Position numbers and translations under genes: made by a program. This document shows positions 62,273 to 64,000 of a stretch of DNA of 64,000 bases, piece by piece. The notes under the pieces are model-generated. The model worked only from the letters and a program-made list of their open reading frames with translations. It had not been told where the DNA came from and did no database searches. The stretch's first letter is position 1, and the number at the start of each line of letters is the position of its first letter. The stretch is from Crateriforma conspicua (GTDB lineage: Bacteria; Planctomycetota; Planctomycetia; Pirellulales; Pirellulaceae): NCBI RefSeq assembly GCF_007752935.1, contig NZ_CP036319.1, forward strand, positions 496,001-560,000. Reading direction: 5' to 3'.

Positions 62273-63802
62273 TTACCAGACCAGCGGCTGGTCGGATTCG
62301 GTCATGCGACCGGCCGGACGAATCCCGCTGCCTTTGTGACCGGTCAGTTTGTCGCCAAGGTCATCGCGAACGGCCTGGGCGGCCCGCTGCAACTGGGCGA
62401 CGACATCCGGATGGTCTTCGATCACGTTGTTGGTTTCGCCGACATCGGAATCCAAGTCGTACAATTCCAACCCGCTTTTGCGCGACGAATAAGCGTTCGG
62501 GAAACCGCCGGTTCCGCCGGGCTTTCCCGCCATCGTGCGATAGTTGTGGGGGAACACCAACTTGAATCGTTCGTTGCGGATCGCTTGCAGTTCGCCGCCC
62601 TTGTAATAGCAGGGGTAATACTGGTGCGGTGACTGATCGCTGGTTCCCGTCATCAAGCCCTGGATGTCTTTGCCGTCGATTTTGTGGTCGGGCAATTCGG
62701 CACCAATCATCGCGGCCACGGTTGGCAACAAGTCGACGGTGGCGGCCAATTGTTCGCACGTGGTGCCACCGGGAATCGTACCGGGCATCCGCATCACAGT
62801 GGGTTCGCGATAGCCGCCTTCCCACATCGTGCCCTTGCCTTCACGCAGCGGACCGGCGGTGCCGGCGTGATCGCCATAGGACAACCAGGGGCCGTTGTCG
62901 GACGTGAACACAATCAGCGTGTTTTCGGTCTGGCCGATGGATTCGACGGCTTCCATGATCTGGCCGACCGACCAGTCGACTTCCATCACCACGTCGCCGA
63001 ACAGGCCGGCGCCGCTTTTGCCTTTGAAGTCGTCGGAAACATACAGCGGCACGTGCACCATCGGGTGCGGCAGGTAAACAAAGAATCCGTTGTCGCGTTC
63101 ACGCCGGATGAATTCGACGGCACGTTGCGTGAAGGCTTGGGTGAATGTTTCTTGGTCGGCCGGCTGGACGTCGGCGTTGACAACGCGGACGCCCGATTCG
63201 GCGGTACCTTCTAGCAGTGGCAGCGGTGGCCAATTGCTTTTGGCGTTGGGGTTTTTCTTTCGCTTTTCAACAACGGCCGGGTGCAGCGGCCACATGTCGT
63301 TGCTGTAGGGAATTCCAAAGTATTCGTCGAACCCGTGTTGGACCGGCAGGAACTTGTGGTGATGTCCCAAGTGCCATTTCCCAAAGCAGGCGGTGTCGTA
63401 GCCTTGCGACTTGCAGATTTCCGCCAACGTGACTTCGTCGGCGTTGATGCCGATTTTGGACGCCGGCCCGAGTGCCCCCGCAATGCCGATCCGACGGTGC
63501 AGGCACCCGGTCATGATGGCCGAACGCGATGCCGAACAGACCGCCGATGAGACGACGAAATCGGTGAAGCGGCGACCCTCGGCGGCCATCCGATCCAAGT
63601 TCGGTGTCGGGTAATCGGTGGCACCAAACGGTCCGATGTCGCCATAGCCCATGTCGTCGATAAAGATCACCACCACGTTGGTCGGGGCATCAGCCGCGGT
63701 CGATGGCGGGGCTGCGACAAACGTGCAGGTCAAAATCCAGGCGGCCAGACAAACCGACCGGGCAATTCCGAATGGGGGACGGGCGAAAATGGAAGCGGTC
63801 AT
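62273..63802 (-). CDS. Secreted sulfatase
   Basis: This 509-residue exported sulfatase has a signal peptide (residues ~12-37). It shows NVVVIFIDDMGYGD (Asp49/Asp50 metal ligands) and the formylglycine site Cys89-Ser-Ala-Ser-Arg93, followed by SAIMTG. The position after the modified Cys is Ala instead of the common Pro, which maturation enzymes accept. Later features include GKWHLGHH and FTSDNGPW. It would hydrolyse sulfate esters of algal or other polysaccharides, as expected of a marine planctomycete. Maturation needs a formylglycine-generating enzyme encoded elsewhere. It is convergent with the TIM-barrel gene. Confidence 0.93.
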   Translation of the reverse strand: MTASIFARPPFGIARSVCLAAWILTCTFVAAPPSTAADAPTNVVVIFIDDMGYGDIGPFGATDYPTPNLDRMAAEGRRFTDFVVSSAVCSASRSAIMTGCLHRRIGIAGALGPASKIGINADEVTLAEICKSQGYDTACFGKWHLGHHHKFLPVQHGFDEYFGIPYSNDMWPLHPAVVEKRKKNPNAKSNWPPLPLLEGTAESGVRVVNADVQPADQETFTQAFTQRAVEFIRRERDNGFFVYLPHPMVHVPLYVSDDFKGKSGAGLFGDVVMEVDWSVGQIMEAVESIGQTENTLIVFTSDNGPWLSYGDHAGTAGPLREGKGTMWEGGYREPTVMRMPGTIPGGTTCEQLAATVDLLPTVAAMIGAELPDHKIDGKDIQGLMTGTSDQSPHQYYPCYYKGGELQAIRNERFKLVFPHNYRTMAGKPGGTGGFPNAYSSRKSGLELYDLDSDVGETNNVIEDHPDVVAQLQRAAQAVRDDLGDKLTGHKGSGIRPAGRMTESDQPLVW

Positions 63803-64000
63803 GGTGGGAAAGTTACCTCAGCGGAGAGATGCGGGAGGGCGAAGGCCATCCGAGGCGGGCGGGAAGTCGTCAGTGTATCCGCTGTCCCGAGAGCACGCGA
63901 AATTCGGGCGAGGCGAGCCGGCGCGGCCAAATGGGCCGTGTTCGATGGATCGGGCAACGGCGCTTCGTTTCTCGCACCGTACACGAGTCGACGTTCAACC
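63803..64000. other. Terminal intergenic region
   Basis: The 198 bp upstream of the sulfatase start to the window end carry no gene that I can support. A short antisense-looking open frame (63799-63984) overlaps the sulfatase start and has no ribosome site. Confidence 0.4.

Noticed and set aside
1-64000. tRNA, rRNA, CRISPR arrays or insertion sequences
   Set aside because: No TPsiC-like GGTTCGAATC block with acceptor stem, no regular spacer-repeat series and no transposase or terminal inverted repeats were seen by eye. tRNAscan-SE and a CRISPR finder would settle this.

Overview
The window reads as chromosomal DNA of a planctomycete, most likely from the Pirellulaceae (Rhodopirellula-like). 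The evidence is a GC-rich composition, a very large Ser/Thr kinase with WD40 repeats, a PVC-type dehydrogenase-like protein with a C-terminal cytochrome c domain, a DUF1080 protein, a secreted sulfatase, FHA proteins, and many secreted proteins known only from this phylum. Genes are short transcription units on both strands. I see no rRNA, tRNA, CRISPR array, insertion sequence or prophage, and codon use looks even, so this appears to be core chromosome.

Layout. 1-7.6 kb: the 3' end of a TrkA-C-type gene, a secreted esterase, a TANGO2/NRDE protein, a lone FliN/SpoA-domain protein, a divergent AraC regulator and Old-Yellow-Enzyme pair, and a translationally coupled pair of a Wzz/GumC-like chain-length protein and a membrane protein. 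7.7-16.1 kb: a PVC heme-binding protein, an aldo/keto reductase, a DUF1080 protein, dodecin, a nitronate monooxygenase-like enzyme and a secreted Cys-rich protein. 16.2-25.9 kb: a 1667-residue kinase-WD40 protein, a beta-CASP nuclease and glycogen phosphorylase with a strong terminator. 25.9-38 kb: a TlpA thioredoxin with a large secreted partner, an FHA-GAF-cyclase, a BaiN/HI0933-type flavoprotein, a fatty-acid desaturase, and a long FHA/coiled-coil/acidic membrane protein. 38-42 kb: a DksA-type zinc finger protein behind a structured 0.77-kb gap, a possible 49-residue small protein, an HtrA protease and ferrochelatase.

42.1-51.7 kb is the most coherent system: a complete chemosensory module. 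cheX and cheY run leftward, while cheA-cheW-mcp-cheB-cheR run rightward from a 642-bp divergent gap. CheA is a hybrid kinase (Hpt, P3, ATPase, two CheW-like regions, REC) with a histone-H1-like Lys/Arg-rich linker. No flagellar structural genes are present, and a degenerate prepilin-peptidase-like gene overlaps the end of cheR. The FliN-domain protein lies about 40 kb away.

51.7-64 kb: the prepilin-peptidase-like protein, a class II photolyase, an Aas-type acyltransferase/acyl-ligase fusion, endonuclease III coupled to a coiled-coil membrane protein, a lipoprotein, a CC-repeat secreted protein, a TIM-barrel isomerase-like protein and a sulfatase.

No wholly new system is proven. The best leads are the CheA architecture, the altered substrate residue in the FHA-cyclase, the FHA/coiled-coil membrane protein, the small ORF with an ideal Shine-Dalgarno, and the structured region before dksA. 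All domain calls were made by reading the sequence; no database search was run.
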